Translations under genes and position numbers: made by a program
Assembly (NCBI GenBank): GCA_903834785.1
Contig: CAILKP010000061.1
Span: 1 to 64,000, forward strand
DNA from: an uncultured bacterium
GTDB taxonomy: Bacteria > Planctomycetota > Phycisphaerae > Phycisphaerales > UBA1924
Reading direction: 5' to 3'
Length of the DNA: 64,000 nucleotides
Notes under the pieces: model-generated
Told to the model about the DNA's origin: nothing
Seen by the model: the letters and a program-made list of their open reading frames with translations, nothing else
Databases searched by the model: none
In this document: positions 53,544-63,399 of the stretch, piece after piece
How positions within the stretch are numbered: the stretch's first letter is position 1
Layout: every line of letters starts with the position of its first letter

Positions 53544-55163
53544 TCACTCCGCCCGCGGGGCCGGCACCGGTGGCGCCGCCGCCGGGTCCGCCCGCATGAA
53601 CAGGATGTCACCCTTAATCAGCGGCTCACCAGGCTTCAGACTGTGGTGCTCGCCCCAGGTGGTCATGTGCGCCAGGGCCATGCCCTCTGGCGGTGCACAG
53701 TTCCACGCCTTCCACACCCGCGCCGCGGCATCAGGAATCGCCGGGCTGTGCAGCAGCGTCGCCACCCGCAGCGCCTCGGCACAGTGGTACAGAATCGCCG
53801 CCAGCCGGTCGCGCTCCGGCGAGTCGCCCGGCGTCAGCTTCTTGGCGAGCTTAAACGGCTCGGTCACATTGATGTACGCATCCACCCGCTTGACCAGCGC
53901 CACGCCCTCACCCAGCGCACCGCCGATGTCCAGCATGTCCGCCTTGGCGATTGCGCTGCGCACATGCTGGGCGATGATCCCCGGCCACTGATAGTCCGGC
54001 AGGTCCGGCAGGCTGCTCACACCCTTGGGGTCGGGCACCTTGCCGCCAAAGTACTTGTCGCACATGTTGCCCACGCGCGAGACCGCGTTGCCGAGCCCGT
54101 TGGCCAGGTCCGCGTTGAACACCTCCACAAACTTGGCATGCCGGAAGTCCGCATCCGCATTGTTCATCGGCCCCTGCGTGACCAGGAACCACCGCAGCGC
54201 ATCGGTGCTGTACGCCTTGCAGTACGCGTCAATCACCTCAAGGTCGATGAAGTTGCCCAGCGACTTGCTCATCTTCACCCCGTCGCGGATGAAGTACGAG
54301 TGCGCGTACACCATCCGCGGCAGCGGCTTGTCCAGCGCCATCAGCATGCACGGCCAGATCACCGCGTGGAACCACAAAATGTCCTTGGCCAGCAGGTGCA
54401 CCGCCGGCGGCCAGTACCGCCGGCGTGACTCGTTGTCCACCACGCTCAGGTAGTTAAACAGTGCATCGATCCACACGTAAATCCGGTGCGTCGGATCATC
54501 CGGCATCCGGATGCCCCACTGGCTCGTCGCATCGTCGGTAATCGCCCGCGACACCGGGATATCCGCCAGCCGCTCGCGCAGCCGCCCCAGCACCTCATTG
54601 CGCCGCGACTCGGGCATGATGAACTCGGGGTTGTTGCCGATGTACTCCATCAGCCGGTCGTGATACGCCGAGAGCTTGAAGAAGTAGTTCCGCTCCGTCC
54701 GCTTGACCAGTTCCTTGCCCGTCACCGGCGACTTGTACCCGGCCTCCTTGGCCGCCGTCTCCGTCAGGTACTCCTCCTGGCTCGCATCCCACCAGCCCAC
54801 GTAGTCCCCCAGATAGATATCCCCGCGCTTCTGCAGCTCGCGGATGTACTGCTCCACCTTCTCCTTATGCCGGTGCTCCGTCGTGCGGATGAAGTCATCG
54901 TTGGAGATGTTCATCGCCGCGAAGGCCTTCTTGAACTCACCGGCGTTGATGTCCGACCACTGCTGCGGCGTCAACCCCTTGCTCGCCGCCGTCGTCACCA
55001 CCTTGTCGGCGTGCTCATCGGTCCCGGTCAGGAAGAACACATCCCGCCCGAACAGCCGCTGAAACCGCGCCACCACATCCCCCAGCGTCGTGGTAAAGCA
55101 ATGCCCGATATGGGGCCGGTCGTTCACGTAGTAAATCGGCGTGGTCACGTAATAGCTGGACAT
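53544..55163 (-). CDS. metG: Methionyl-tRNA synthetase
   Basis: Class I synthetase for tRNA-Met. 'TTPIYYVNDRPHIGH' starts the catalytic domain, 'TGTDEHADKV' and the KMSKS motif 'DGVKMSKSLGNFID' are present. The CP1 knuckle segment reads 'YVGWWDASQEEYLT' without the zinc-binding cysteines, as in MetRS lacking zinc. No C-terminal tRNA-binding EMAP domain is attached at this length of 539 residues. ATG at 55163 chosen because the family begins there. Confidence 0.95.
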   Translation of the reverse strand: MSSYYVTTPIYYVNDRPHIGHCFTTTLGDVVARFQRLFGRDVFFLTGTDEHADKVVTTAASKGLTPQQWSDINAGEFKKAFAAMNISNDDFIRTTEHRHKEKVEQYIRELQKRGDIYLGDYVGWWDASQEEYLTETAAKEAGYKSPVTGKELVKRTERNYFFKLSAYHDRLMEYIGNNPEFIMPESRRNEVLGRLRERLADIPVSRAITDDATSQWGIRMPDDPTHRIYVWIDALFNYLSVVDNESRRRYWPPAVHLLAKDILWFHAVIWPCMLMALDKPLPRMVYAHSYFIRDGVKMSKSLGNFIDLEVIDAYCKAYSTDALRWFLVTQGPMNNADADFRHAKFVEVFNADLANGLGNAVSRVGNMCDKYFGGKVPDPKGVSSLPDLPDYQWPGIIAQHVRSAIAKADMLDIGGALGEGVALVKRVDAYINVTEPFKLAKKLTPGDSPERDRLAAILYHCAEALRVATLLHSPAIPDAAARVWKAWNCAPPEGMALAHMTTWGEHHSLKPGEPLIKGDILFMRADPAAAPPVPAPRAE

Positions 55164-55254
55164 GCCCGCAGGATAGATCCCCCCTCCCCGCTCCGCCCGA
55201 CCCCTCCGCCGGACCGCTCCGGATCCTCCGCCCATCTCCGGCAACTGTCGAGTC

Positions 55255-55803
55255 TTGTATACTTCACTCTTGACCCGTCCCGCCCACAACCCAGGCAGCG
55301 AACCCGCCGCACCGACGGCCAGCACCAGCCGGTTCGATGGCATCCGCTCGGCCCACCGCCTCGAGCGGGCCGAGGACTACTGCGAGGCCGTCGCCGAGCT
55401 CTCCCGCCGCACCGGCGAGGCCCGCGTCCGCGATCTGGCGGCACTCATGGGCGTCAGCCACGTCACCGTCAGCCGCATGATCACGCGGCTGACCTCCATG
55501 GGCCTGGTCGCCCAGCGGCAGGGCCGCCCCGTCGTCCTGACCGATGCCGGACGCCGCATGGCCGCCGACAGCGAAGGCCGCCACGCCGTCGTGCTCAACT
55601 TTCTGCTGGCCCTTGGCATCTCGCGCGACAACGCCGAGGTCGATGCCGAAGGCATCGAGCACCACGTCTGCGCCGAGACGATCACCGCCATGCTCGCCCA
55701 CACGCGCCTGCTCCAGGAAACCGCGGCACGCGCCGCAGCACCCCGCAAGCGCCCGGCCAAGCCCGCTCCTGGCACCTCCCGCCGCAAGCGAGGCTCCGCG
55801 TGA
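55255..55803 (+). CDS. DtxR/MntR-family metal-dependent regulator
   Basis: Probable manganese-responsive repressor. 'EDYCEAVAELSRRTGEARV' and the helix-turn-helix 'LAALMGVSHVTVSRMITRL' are followed by the metal-site segment 'RHAVVLNFLLALGI' and 'DAEGIEHHVCAET', as in MntR. No SH3-like third domain; the C-terminus is Lys/Arg/Pro-rich. No ATG start exists; TTG at 55255 or 55270. The sequence TGTATACT at 55256-55263 resembles an extended -10, so the real start may be downstream. Divergent from metG. Confidence 0.82.
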   Translation: MYTSLLTRPAHNPGSEPAAPTASTSRFDGIRSAHRLERAEDYCEAVAELSRRTGEARVRDLAALMGVSHVTVSRMITRLTSMGLVAQRQGRPVVLTDAGRRMAADSEGRHAVVLNFLLALGISRDNAEVDAEGIEHHVCAETITAMLAHTRLLQETAARAAAPRKRPAKPAPGTSRRKRGSA

Positions 55804-56666
55804 GCTCCGCACCAGTCCCGCAGAACATCCGCATGCCCCTGCCAAGCGCCCTGGCCGCCAAAGCTCGCTTCATGCGACTCGGCCGCTCCCAGGTGCCCGC
55901 GCTGGTCGCCCACCCGGACTGGTCCACCCCGGCGCCCGTGCTCATCTGGATGCACGGCCGCACCGTCAACAAGGAACTCGACAACGGCCGGTACCTCCGC
56001 CTCATCCGCGCCGGCATCGCCGCCGTCGCCCTCGACCTTCCCGGCCACGGCGAGCGGCTGATTCCCGAGTACCACACCGGCAGCCGCAGCCCGGACATGA
56101 TCGCCCAGATGGTCGCCGAACTCAATGAAGTCATCGAAGCCCTCACCGAGCCACCGGGCGCACCAGATTCCGGCCACTGCTTCGATCTCGACCGCCTCGC
56201 CATCGGTGGCATGTCCGCCGGCGGCATGTGCACGCTCCGCAAGCTCTGCATCCCCGGCCACGGCTTCTGCTGCGCCAGCATCGAGGGCACCACCGGCGAC
56301 CTCGACACCCTCTACCGCGGCGGTCCCGGCCGCCCCTGGCCCGTCGATCACGATGCCGCCAAAGTCGCCGCGGTCGATCCCATCCGCCACCTCGATGGCT
56401 TTGCCCCCATCCCCCTGCTCGCCCTCCACTCCGAGGCCGACGCCGTCGTCCCCTTCGCCGGGCAACTCAACTTCCTGAGCACCCTCCGCGCCCACTACAC
56501 CTCCCGCGGCAGCGACCCGGGCCTGATCGAAGTGAAAACCTGGCCCACCACCGGCGCCCCCCAGGAACACAACGGCTTCGGCCGCGTCGCCGCAGAAGCC
56601 AAGACCGCCCAGGTCGAGTTCCTGACCCGATGGCTCAAGCCGACGCCGCCGACTGAGGCGATCTAA
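55800..56666 (+). CDS. Alpha/beta hydrolase
   Basis: 288-residue serine hydrolase. 'LIWMHGRTVNKELD' forms the oxyanion region, 'LDLPGHGER' the next strand, nucleophile elbow 'IGGMSAGGM', then Asp in 'LHSEADAVVP' and His near 'QEHNGFGR'. No signal peptide. GTG at 55800 overlaps the MntR-like stop (GTGA), implying coupled expression. Substrate unknown. Confidence 0.8.
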   Translation: MSSAPVPQNIRMPLPSALAAKARFMRLGRSQVPALVAHPDWSTPAPVLIWMHGRTVNKELDNGRYLRLIRAGIAAVALDLPGHGERLIPEYHTGSRSPDMIAQMVAELNEVIEALTEPPGAPDSGHCFDLDRLAIGGMSAGGMCTLRKLCIPGHGFCCASIEGTTGDLDTLYRGGPGRPWPVDHDAAKVAAVDPIRHLDGFAPIPLLALHSEADAVVPFAGQLNFLSTLRAHYTSRGSDPGLIEVKTWPTTGAPQEHNGFGRVAAEAKTAQVEFLTRWLKPTPPTEAI

Positions 56667-56706
56667 GCGACACGCCCCCCGCGCTCATCACGCGAGGGCC
56701 GCTTTC

Positions 56707-56746
56707 ATTTGACCATTTGACAATTTGACCCTTTGTCAATTTGGCC
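56707..56746. repeat. 8-bp tandem repeat (ATTTGACC)
   Basis: Five units of an 8-bp ATTTGACC-like sequence between the hydrolase and dprA stops, which converge here. Confidence 0.75.
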
Positions 56747-56753
56747 CCCCCGC

Positions 56754-57986
56754 TCACTCGGCCCGCACAAACCGCGTCCCGCTCCGCACCACCAGCCGCC
56801 GCAGCTCCAGAATCGTCAGGTCTGCCCGCACCTGCGCCGGCTCCAGCTTCGTCTCGCGGATCAGTTCATCGGCCGACAGTGCCGTAGCCGTCAGGGCCGT
56901 CACCAGTTGCCGCTGGCTCTCCGAGAGCGTCGCCGTCCGCGGCGTCGCCGGTGCCGCCGGCAGCACATTGCCGCTGGAAAACGGCAACTGTCCATCACCA
57001 GTCTCGGCCGCACGCTTCACATCGGCCGCCGGGCCGAACCTGGCGCCAAAGCTCCCCGCCTCAGCATGCCGGGCCGGCCCATCAAGCAGCTCCAGCACAT
57101 CCGCCGGCGCGGTCACCATCGCGGCCCCGCCACCTTTGAGCAGCTCCAGCGTCCCCTCGCTGGCGGTCGAGTCCACCCGCCCCGGCACCGCGAACACCTC
57201 GCGTCCGTGCTCCTCAGTCGCGATCTTCGCGGTAATCAGCGAGCCCGAGTGCTTGCCCGCCTCAATGACCAGCGTGCCAAGCGAAATGCCGCTGATGATC
57301 CGGTTCCGCGCCGGGAAGTTCTCCGCACTCGGCGCTGTCGTCAGCGGCAGTTCGCTGACAATCGCCCCCCGCCCGCTGGCAATCGCCTCAAACAGCTCGG
57401 CATGCTCCTGCGGATAAATGTGCTGCAGCCCGCAGCCCAGCACCGCAATCGTCCGCCCGCCCGCTCTCATCGCCGCCCGGTGCGCCACCGCATCAATCCC
57501 CCTCGCTCCGCCCGAAACAATCGTGATCCCGCTGCTGGCCAGGTGCCCCGCGAACCGCTCGGCCTGCTCCCGCCCGTACTGCGTGCACTGCCGCGAGCCC
57601 ACGATCGCCACCGGGAACCGGTCCCCCGCCAACGGCTCGATCCGGCCTCGCACGTACAGCAGCATCGGCGGGCTCGGGATGCTCGCCAGCAGATGCGGGT
57701 ACTCCGCATCAAACTTGGTCACAATCCGCACGCCAAGCTGCAGCGCCAGCTCAAGTTCCTTCTCGGCCATCCGTGCCGCGGCCTCACGCCCGGCCACAAT
57801 CTTCCCCGCCCGCTCCGGGCCAATACCCGGCACCGCCCGCAGCCGCTCGCTGCTGGCCTCCAGCACCGCCCCAGGCGTGCCCATCGCGCCCAGCAGCCGG
57901 TCCAGCAGCACCGGGCCCACGCCCGGCAAATGGCTGACTTTCAGCAGGTCAACCCGCTCCGGGTCCATCACGCTCGCCACGCTCAT
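56754..57986 (-). CDS. dprA: DNA processing protein DprA
   Basis: Loads RecA on incoming single strands during transformation. N-terminal helix-hairpin-helix region ('LPGVGPVLLDRLL', 'VPGIGPERAGKI'), Rossmann core with 'VAIVGSRQCTQYGRE', 'IVSGGARGIDAVAHRAA' and 'FPARNRIISGIS', and a C-terminal winged helix. 410 residues from ATG at 57986. Suggests natural competence. Confidence 0.94.
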   Translation of the reverse strand: MSVASVMDPERVDLLKVSHLPGVGPVLLDRLLGAMGTPGAVLEASSERLRAVPGIGPERAGKIVAGREAAARMAEKELELALQLGVRIVTKFDAEYPHLLASIPSPPMLLYVRGRIEPLAGDRFPVAIVGSRQCTQYGREQAERFAGHLASSGITIVSGGARGIDAVAHRAAMRAGGRTIAVLGCGLQHIYPQEHAELFEAIASGRGAIVSELPLTTAPSAENFPARNRIISGISLGTLVIEAGKHSGSLITAKIATEEHGREVFAVPGRVDSTASEGTLELLKGGGAAMVTAPADVLELLDGPARHAEAGSFGARFGPAADVKRAAETGDGQLPFSSGNVLPAAPATPRTATLSESQRQLVTALTATALSADELIRETKLEPAQVRADLTILELRRLVVRSGTRFVRAE

Positions 57987-58029
57987 CACGCACCTCGCCG
58001 TTGCAGCCGCTCGTCCACCAAAACTTGAC

Positions 58030-58545
58030 TCACCCGCCCGCCTGCTCCGCCGCAATCATGTCGCAGTAACTCACCGACAGCGGCTCACCCAGCGACGGCC
58101 CGAAGTGCTTCCGCAGAAAGTCCACCTTCGCGTACGACTTGGCCAGGTTGTTCTGCGGCGTCACCAGCGCCTCAAGCTCAAAGAAGTTGCCCAGCCCCTC
58201 CACCGCATCAAGGTGGATCCGCACCCCGTCGTGCATGTACACCTCACGCACCTTTTTCACCACCACCCACACCGGCGGCTCCTGCATGCCAAAGACCGTC
58301 CTCGCCTCCTGCACCGAGTAAATCTTAAACCGGCTGATCCGGTTCTTCGCCGCGTTCTCGCGGTGATAGAAGATGTACTCCGTCGGGAACCCCTCGCTCT
58401 CACGCCGCTTCAGCCGCCCATCAGCCAGCTTGAAGTACGTGTCCGTCTGCTTGAGCGTCTCAGCCAGCGGCACCCTCAGCGCCGCACACAACGCCCGCGC
58501 CAAGGCAGGGTCTCGCAGCTCACACTTGATCTCCACATTCTGCAT
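58030..58545 (-). CDS. CYTH-domain protein (CyaB/thiamine triphosphatase-like)
   Basis: 171-residue member of the CYTH fold that binds triphosphates. The signature ExExK at the start is reduced to 'NVEIK'. 'RLKRRESEG', 'RISRFKIY' and 'IHLDAVEGLGNFFELE' follow as usual. ATG at 58545. Activity (adenylate cyclase class IV, triphosphatase) cannot be assigned. Confidence 0.8.
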   Translation of the reverse strand: MQNVEIKCELRDPALARALCAALRVPLAETLKQTDTYFKLADGRLKRRESEGFPTEYIFYHRENAAKNRISRFKIYSVQEARTVFGMQEPPVWVVVKKVREVYMHDGVRIHLDAVEGLGNFFELEALVTPQNNLAKSYAKVDFLRKHFGPSLGEPLSVSYCDMIAAEQAGG

Positions 58546-58579
58546 GGGGTGCTGCCCAACCGTAGCCGCGGCCACACCC

Positions 58580-59344
58580 TCACGGCTTGGGCAGGAACGT
58601 GTAGTCCGCAGTCGTATTGACCACACCCCGCGGCACGCGCAGCAGCGTCCCCACATGCATGTCCAGGAACAGCAGGTTCGCCCCCGTGTCACTGGCCTTC
58701 CGCCCGTACCACACGTGCTGGCGGTCCCCATTCTCCTGATAGTTGTAAATCGTGTGGCTCCCCAGCACCCACGTGCGGCTGGTCCACAGCACCGGCGGCA
58801 TCCTGCCGCCATCCGGCGGAATCAGCGTCGTGGCCTGCTCCCCATCCAGCGTGTGATCGTTCAGCGTGTAGCTGCTGCCCAGCAGCTCGTACATGCTCCC
58901 CACACGCCCGATCCCCGGCACCTCGCCCCCGGCATCACCCGGTGACTTGAACACCTCCAGCTCCACGTTCCCCGGCTGGCTGTCCGGCGGCGGGCTCGGC
59001 AGGTCCAGGTACCGGTTCAGCGGCCGCCGCTCCGCCCCGTACTCGTTGATTCCATACGCCGGCAGCGACCCCTTCTTGCCGCCAAACAACGCACCCACGT
59101 TCGTCACGTACCCGCCGCCGACATCCACCCGCACCTGCGGCAGGCAATCCTTGCTGTCCGTCAAGTACGACGTCAGCGCCACCCCCAGCTGCTGCAGCCG
59201 CGCCGAACACGCCACCGCCCTAGCCGAGTTCCTGGCCGCCCCCAGCGCGGGAAGCAGAATCCCCACCAGCAGCGCGATGATCGCAATGACCACCAGCAAC
59301 TCAATGAGCGTAAAGCCGCCGCCCCAACGACACCTTCTGCTCAC
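58580..59344 (-). CDS. Prepilin-type N-terminal protein (pseudopilin-like)
   Basis: 254 residues from a GTG at 59344 with GAGG five bases upstream; leader '[19 protein letters not shown]', then '[19 protein letters not shown]'. C-terminal segment '[17 protein letters not shown]' is the type seen in these proteins. The frame continues upstream through an 8-bp repeat tract, so a longer start would encode repeat-derived sequence. Confidence 0.83.
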   Translation of the reverse strand: MSRRCRWGGGFTLIELLVVIAIIALLVGILLPALGAARNSARAVACSARLQQLGVALTSYLTDSKDCLPQVRVDVGGGYVTNVGALFGGKKGSLPAYGINEYGAERRPLNRYLDLPSPPPDSQPGNVELEVFKSPGDAGGEVPGIGRVGSMYELLGSSYTLNDHTLDGEQATTLIPPDGGRMPPVLWTSRTWVLGSHTIYNYQENGDRQHVWYGRKASDTGANLLFLDMHVGTLLRVPRGVVNTTADYTFLPKP

Positions 59345-59356
59345 GTGGCCCTCTTC

Positions 59357-59475
59357 CAATTTGACCATTTGACCATTTCCAAATTTGACCATTTGGTCTC
59401 TCAGCCTATTGACCATTTGCCCCTCTCCCCCTTTGGCAATTTGGCCATTTAGCCATTTAGCCATTTGGCCATTTG

Positions 59476-59477
<2 letters not shown>
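59357..59477. repeat. Longest tract of the 8-bp repeat
   Basis: About 120 bases of degenerate TTTGRCCA-type units, including four near-perfect GCCATTTR units at 59450-59475. It spans the sucC stop and the region upstream of the pseudopilin-like start. Confidence 0.8.
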
Positions 59478-60720
<1,243 letters not shown>

Positions 60721-60825
60721 AGGTCGCCAGCGTAGGACCACGCCCCAACGTCACGCGATCAGCCGCTCGTCGCATATACCACCCAGAGCCCTAACCCGAC
60801 GCTCATCCAACCCGCTCGCTCGCCC

Positions 60826-61323
60826 TTACTGCTTGACAGACTCATCCTCCCGGCCCCCGCCGCCACCCCCTGCTGACTTACCGCCCACCGGCCGCTCCAC
60901 CTTCCACCTCGCCTCCCACTTCTCCTTGGTAAACGGCGTGCCGTCACGCATGATCGTCCGTGGCATGTCCTCATGCCACAGCTCTCGCCCCCGATCCACA
61001 TCAAAGCCGTGCCCGCACTCTGGACAGATCCCTGTCGCACCAAGGCCACGGAGATCCTGCGTGCAGTTCGTACACAACGTGCCTTGGGCCTCCACAACAC
61101 GCCCGGGCAACCCGGCGGCGAACATCCACGATTCAGACAGCCACCACAAGCCCGGCAGCACAAACAGCATCAACCCGCCCACCGGGCCACCAAACACCGC
61201 CAGTGTCGCCGCCCCGGCGAAGCAGGCCACTCTGAGTCGCGCGAACAACACAGCCCGCCGCCCCAAGTGCGGCGCCGCATATCGCTCACCACCCAGCAGA
61301 TCAGCCCAGATCGGTTGCCTCAC
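60826..61323 (-). CDS. Zinc-ribbon membrane protein, paralogue 1
   Basis: 165 residues: two hydrophobic helices, then 'LCTNCTQDLRGLGATGICPE' with CxxC and CPECG, then a Gly-rich tail. One of four tandem relatives on this strand. Function unknown. Confidence 0.65.
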   Translation of the reverse strand: MRQPIWADLLGGERYAAPHLGRRAVLFARLRVACFAGAATLAVFGGPVGGLMLFVLPGLWWLSESWMFAAGLPGRVVEAQGTLCTNCTQDLRGLGATGICPECGHGFDVDRGRELWHEDMPRTIMRDGTPFTKEKWEARWKVERPVGGKSAGGGGGGREDESVKQ

Positions 61324-61354
61324 GTTCCAACTCCCCGCAAAAGAACCGGCACGC

Positions 61355-61780
61355 TCAACGCCCCTTGCCCGTACCCCGCCAGTTCAGACCCTTCCACGCC
61401 CGCACATCAAACTTCGCATGAAACGCCTTGCCGCACTCGGGGCACGTGCACTCATCGCCCAGCCCCGAGAGGTCATGAATGCAGTTGGTGCACAGCCGAT
61501 AGTCCGCCCGTTCCAGCTCCCGCCGCAACCGGCGGCTCGTGCGGGCAAACATGAACATCGCCACAAACTGAGGCACGAAGATGCTCAGCGGCATGACCAT
61601 CGACACCCACGGTTCCGACGCACCGGCAGTCCAGAAGCGGCTCCTGAGCACCCAGAACCCCGCGATCAGCAGCGACAGCGGCACCACCACCAGCCACCAC
61701 CGGTTCATCCGACGGATGTACGCGGGCTGACTTTGCCACTGGGCCTTCATGCTCTCGATGATGGAGTAGGGCCCAGCCAT
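61355..61780 (-). CDS. Zinc-ribbon membrane protein, paralogue 2
   Basis: 141 residues: two hydrophobic helices ('WWLVVVPLSLLIAGFWV', 'MVMPLSIFVPQFVAMFMFA'), a basic helix, then 'LCTNCIHDLSGLGDECTCPE'. Start at 61780 lacks a good ribosome site. Confidence 0.62.
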   Translation of the reverse strand: MAGPYSIIESMKAQWQSQPAYIRRMNRWWLVVVPLSLLIAGFWVLRSRFWTAGASEPWVSMVMPLSIFVPQFVAMFMFARTSRRLRRELERADYRLCTNCIHDLSGLGDECTCPECGKAFHAKFDVRAWKGLNWRGTGKGR

Positions 61781-61825
61781 GCTTGATTCTAACCCCAGAT
61801 GACCCGCTCGCTGCACAATCCTGAT

Positions 61826-62266
61826 TCAGCCTGTCCTCTTCGCGTCTTCCCCAGCTTCCCGCACGAGCCCAATGGTCGCCCACGCCTTGGCATCGTGCTC
61901 GGCATCAAACGCGTGGCCGCACTCCGGGCATCGTCCCTTGGTTCCCAGCCCAGTCAGACCATGCAGGCATGATGTGCACAGCGCGCCGCCGCTGGCCGCG
62001 AACTCCCGCACCATCCGCCGTCGCTGCCGGGCCAGCAGCAGAATCGTCGCCGACCAGGGAACAAGCGCCAGCGGGAAGAACAGCACATCCCACCACACAT
62101 TCCCGCCGCCGCCGCGCAACCAGGCCGCCATCGGCGGCACCGCGATCAGCACCGCCACGCTCATCGCCAGGCCCATGATGAACCACCGCCCCCACCGCCG
62201 CACGATCGGCAGGCGGATCTGCCGCCGATCAACCAGTGTGCCGGTTGTCTTCGAATCCTGAGCCAT
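61826..62266 (-). CDS. Zinc-ribbon membrane protein, paralogue 3
   Basis: 146 residues with the same order: two helices, basic segment 'ARQRRRMVREF', zinc ribbon 'LCTSCLHGLTGLGTKGRCPE', acidic tail. Confidence 0.65.
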   Translation of the reverse strand: MAQDSKTTGTLVDRRQIRLPIVRRWGRWFIMGLAMSVAVLIAVPPMAAWLRGGGGNVWWDVLFFPLALVPWSATILLLARQRRRMVREFAASGGALCTSCLHGLTGLGTKGRCPECGHAFDAEHDAKAWATIGLVREAGEDAKRTG

Positions 62267-62314
62267 ACCCGATTATCGCCGTCCCTCCCGCGTCCGCCAC
62301 AATACCAAGGCCGT

Positions 62315-62416
62315 CTACTTCTTACGCCGCCCCAGCCACACGCCGCTGAGCACCCACTGCACCAGCCGGCCCAGCCAATACGCGGGCGTAGCTTCACGAC
62401 GCAGCAATGGCTTGTT
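62315..62416 (-). other. In-frame extension after an amber stop
   Basis: After the TAG of paralogue 4 the same frame continues for 33 sense codons to a second TAG at 62315. It encodes 'YWLGRLVQWVLSGVWLGRRK', an amphipathic or membrane-like helix with a basic end. Could be a tiny gene from the TTG near 62407, or a decayed C-terminus. Weakly supported. Confidence 0.25.
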
Positions 62417-62881
62417 CTAATGCTGCGCCCTGGCCAGCGAAAGCTGCTTCGGCCCCGCCAGCTCTAGATCCCGCCACCAGCGCCACCCGTCTCGCTCGCG
62501 GTCGTATGGCTCGGCACACTCCGGGCACTTGCCCTCCCGCGGCAGCCCACCGAGCGGGTAAGCACACCTGCCGCACATCGACCCACCCGAGGCCGCGAGC
62601 CTCGCCCGAAGTCGCCGCAGGAGTTCGCCCTCGATGTATCCCAGCAAAACCGGAAACAACCAGAGCACTGTCAGCAGCAGCACGATGGGCCAAGCTCGGG
62701 GCGGCCGGACGCCCCAGAACACGAGATAGAAAGCGGTCCCGTAGACCGGCACGGACGCAACCGTCCCCAAGATCCGCAGCCACGTCCGCATGGCACAGAT
62801 GTATCGCGTCTGGCCGACCGGCCGCATCGCCAGCCCACCCCGGCGTTGCCATGCATCAGCAAGATTGTCCTTCAGCGACAT
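62417..62881 (-). CDS. Zinc-ribbon membrane protein, paralogue 4
   Basis: 154 residues: two hydrophobic helices, 'LLRRLRARLAASGG', then 'MCGRCAYPLGGLPREGKCPE'. GGAGGGG precedes the ATG at 62881, directly after the phosphatase gene stop. Confidence 0.67.
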   Translation of the reverse strand: MSLKDNLADAWQRRGGLAMRPVGQTRYICAMRTWLRILGTVASVPVYGTAFYLVFWGVRPPRAWPIVLLLTVLWLFPVLLGYIEGELLRRLRARLAASGGSMCGRCAYPLGGLPREGKCPECAEPYDRERDGWRWWRDLELAGPKQLSLARAQH

Positions 62882-62883
62882 CC

Positions 62884-63363
62884 CTACTTCCCCTCCATCT
62901 CCGCCAGCAGTCCCTCACACGCGGGCACCAGCATGTCAAACACGCGGTCGAACATCTCGTCCCTGTCGTAGTACGGATCCGGCACCTCGCTTGCCGCCCC
63001 CGCGTCCGCTCCATCCCGCCGGGCAAACTCCATCATCAGCCGCAGCTTGTCATCCGGGCAGCCCACCGCCCGCAGGTTGGCCATGTTGCTCCGGTCCATC
63101 GCCACAATCAGGTCGTACGTGCGAAAGTCCGCCGCCTCAACCTGCCGCGCCACATGGCTGATCGGCACGCCGCGCCTCCGGCACACCGCCACCGTCCGCC
63201 GGTCCGCACCTTCCCCCGCGTGCCAGCCACCCGTGCCGCACGAGTCAATCTCGAGCTTCTCCCGCACGCCCCGCTTGGTCGCCAGATCAATGAACACCGC
63301 CTCAGCCATCGGCGAGCGGCAGATGTTGCCAAGACACACAAACAGCACGGACTTCTGACGCAT
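62884..63363 (-). CDS. Low-molecular-weight protein tyrosine phosphatase
   Basis: Catalytic loop 'VLFVCLGNICRSPMAEAVF' (CX5R) at the N-terminus and the general acid in 'VPDPYYDRDEMFDRVFDM'. 159 residues from ATG at 63363; a GTG at 63390 is possible. May act on tyrosine kinases of exopolysaccharide export or on free phosphotyrosine. Confidence 0.92.
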   Translation of the reverse strand: MRQKSVLFVCLGNICRSPMAEAVFIDLATKRGVREKLEIDSCGTGGWHAGEGADRRTVAVCRRRGVPISHVARQVEAADFRTYDLIVAMDRSNMANLRAVGCPDDKLRLMMEFARRDGADAGAASEVPDPYYDRDEMFDRVFDMLVPACEGLLAEMEGK

Positions 63364-63399
63364 CACTGGCACTTGCCTTTCCATCGCCACCGCTGGTGG

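Noticed and set aside
54486-55799. Upstream extension of the alpha/beta hydrolase frame
   Set aside because: It runs antisense to metG and through the MntR-like gene; the GTG at 55800 overlapping the preceding stop is the sensible start.
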